Source: Stenotrophomonas sepilia (lineage in GTDB: Bacteria > Pseudomonadota > Gammaproteobacteria > Xanthomonadales > Xanthomonadaceae). Taken from it: DNA of 32,570 nucleotides. Positions 31,389 to 32,570 of the stretch are shown one piece after another (the first letter of the stretch is position 1; every line of letters begins with the position of its first letter). Position numbers and translations under genes: made by a program. The notes beneath the pieces were generated by a model. That model did not search any database and was not told where the DNA came from. It saw only the letters and a program-made list of their open reading frames with translations. The stretch lies in assembly GCF_003244875.1 (NCBI RefSeq), contig NZ_LXXZ01000037.1, positions 1 to 32,570 of the forward strand, given 5' to 3'.

Positions 31389-32495
31389 TCAGTTCCCTGC
31401 CGCGCCCATCCCATCCACCGCCTGCCGGCCGAGCGCCGGGTCATCGGTGAAGAACGCATCGATGCCCGTCGCCAGGTAAGCCCGCATCTCGGCAATCGAT
31501 CCCTCGGCATTGCGCGCGCTGTCGGCACCCTTGCGCAGGTTGCTGGGCTGGAAGTGGTTTTCCGGGCGGAAGGTGTACGGAATCACCATCAGGCCAGCGG
31601 CGTGCGCGTCACGTACCAGCGAGGTCGGCGTGCCCAGCGCCCCCTTGGCATCCAGTGGAATGATCGAACGCAGCTCGGGGCCGATACCATCGGCGTAGCC
31701 GGCAATGTCCTTCAGGCCGGCCGGGGTCATCATCTGCGCATAGGTCAGCGCGCCGCCGGCCTTGACGATGTCGGCCGGCTGGGTATCGCCCTTCCACAGC
31801 AGCTGCAGCAGCCGGATGTTGCTGCCCTGGCCGATCCTGCCGCGCAGGTAGCGCAGGTTGGCGGTCTCGAACGACTGGATGGTGACCGGCCCGACATTGG
31901 TGTACGCGTTGCCACGCAACGCAGCCAGCAACTTGTCCTCCATCGGCAGGCCGATGGACTGGAAGTAGGTCGGGTGCTTGATCTCCGGCACCAGGCCGAT
32001 GCCGCGGTTGGCACGCCCGGCCTGCTGCACCAGGAAGGCCAGGATCTCGTCCAGGCTGGCGATGCGGAACTGGCCGTCGTAGGCAGTACTGCGCAGCTCC
32101 GGCAGGCGCTCACGCGCGTACAGGGTCTTCAGCTCGGCCAGGGTGAAGTCTTCGGTGAACCAGCCGTCGACCTTCTGACCGTCGATCACCTTGCTCGTGC
32201 GGCGGCTGGCGAACTCCGGATGCGAGGCGACGTCGGTGGTCCCGCCGATCTCGTTCTCGTGGCGGGCCACCATCACCCCGTCCCTGGTCATCACCAGGTC
32301 CGGTTCGATGTAGTCGGCGCCATCGGCGATCGCCTGCGCGTACGACGCCAGGGTGTGCTCGGGCAGCAGTGCGCTTGCGCCGCGATGACCATAGACCGAC
32401 ACCTTGGGTGCGGCCGGGGCGGAGGATTCAGCACTCATGGCCACCGATGGTGCCACGGCCAGCGACAACAGCAACGCACAACCCCACGACTTCAC
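31389..32495 (-). CDS. glpQ: Glycerophosphodiester phosphodiesterase, periplasmic (GlpQ-like)
   Basis: Hydrolyses glycerophosphodiesters to glycerol-3-phosphate and an alcohol. About 368 aa. A signal peptide (KSWGCALLLSLAVAPSVAMSA) indicates a periplasmic enzyme of the GlpQ type. The GDPD domain begins with YGHRGASALLPEHT (His37, Arg38) and continues with IEPDLVMTRDGVMVARHE (Glu64, Asp66, His79) and LVPEIKHP (Glu171, Lys173); the catalytic and Ca-binding residues are all present. The GTG at 32495 is chosen because GGGGGAA lies about 6 bases upstream; a TTG five codons earlier overlaps that ribosome site. No glpT neighbour is visible. Confidence 0.9.
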   Translation of the reverse strand: MKSWGCALLLSLAVAPSVAMSAESSAPAAPKVSVYGHRGASALLPEHTLASYAQAIADGADYIEPDLVMTRDGVMVARHENEIGGTTDVASHPEFASRRTSKVIDGQKVDGWFTEDFTLAELKTLYARERLPELRSTAYDGQFRIASLDEILAFLVQQAGRANRGIGLVPEIKHPTYFQSIGLPMEDKLLAALRGNAYTNVGPVTIQSFETANLRYLRGRIGQGSNIRLLQLLWKGDTQPADIVKAGGALTYAQMMTPAGLKDIAGYADGIGPELRSIIPLDAKGALGTPTSLVRDAHAAGLMVIPYTFRPENHFQPSNLRKGADSARNAEGSIAEMRAYLATGIDAFFTDDPALGRQAVDGMGAAGN

Positions 32496-32570
32496 TGCGA
32501 CTTCCCCCAAGCGGTATGTGATGGCTGTCAGTATGCGGCGGCAATATGACAGGTGGGGGAAGGGGGGGGG

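Overview
The window is 32.6 kb of GC-rich, gene-dense chromosome from a gammaproteobacterium, almost certainly Stenotrophomonas (S. maltophilia group). The basis is recognition: proteins with xanthomonad-like composition, strong GC3 bias, and many short GTAG-headed palindromes of the SMAG (Stenotrophomonas maltophilia GTAG) REP family. I see no phage, transposase, integrase, CRISPR, rRNA or tRNA. The window looks like core genome and is probably a whole contig, because both ends carry sequence that looks like an assembly-edge artefact.

Layout. (1) 1-4311, plus strand: a tripartite efflux operon of membrane fusion protein (AaeA-like, 5' truncated), NodT-type outer-membrane lipoprotein and FUSC/AaeB-like inner-membrane pump, joined by 4-base overlaps. 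(2) 4406-4801: a small acidic protein of unknown function. (3) 13830-4929, minus strand: recC-recB-recD, the double-strand-break repair helicase/nuclease, translationally coupled. (4) 14011-18116, plus strand: mlaF-mlaE-mlaD-mlaC-mlaB-mlaA, a complete Mla lipid-asymmetry system with the outer-membrane lipoprotein gene in the same operon, ending at a strong intrinsic terminator. (5) 18201-20894, minus strand: a BtuE-type peroxidase, a cysteine-rich lipoprotein and rmuC. (6) 20940-24837: a glutathione transferase, a zinc-free quinone oxidoreductase-like enzyme divergent from a LysR regulator, then a LeuE-type exporter and a small secreted protein. (7) 25043-29153: an APC amino-acid permease, a periplasmic M19 dipeptidase and the rRNA methyltransferase RlmI. 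(8) 29456-32495: a TerC/Alx-type membrane protein behind a well-preserved yybP-ykoY (manganese) riboswitch, a rhomboid protease and a periplasmic glycerophosphodiester phosphodiesterase.

How it fits together. Much of the window concerns the envelope and stress: aromatic-acid efflux, phospholipid retrieval (Mla), glycerophosphodiester and dipeptide salvage, peroxide and xenobiotic detoxification, and probable manganese export under RNA control. DNA repair (RecBCD, RmuC) lies in between. Every one of the five convergent gene junctions holds either a SMAG inverted dimer (four) or an intrinsic terminator (one).

The most informative non-coding element is the riboswitch at about 29251-29371, whose P1 closing strand is shared with a competing hairpin. 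I found no convincing evidence of an undescribed multi-gene system. The best candidates for novelty are three small uncharacterised proteins and the arrangement and covariation of the repeats.
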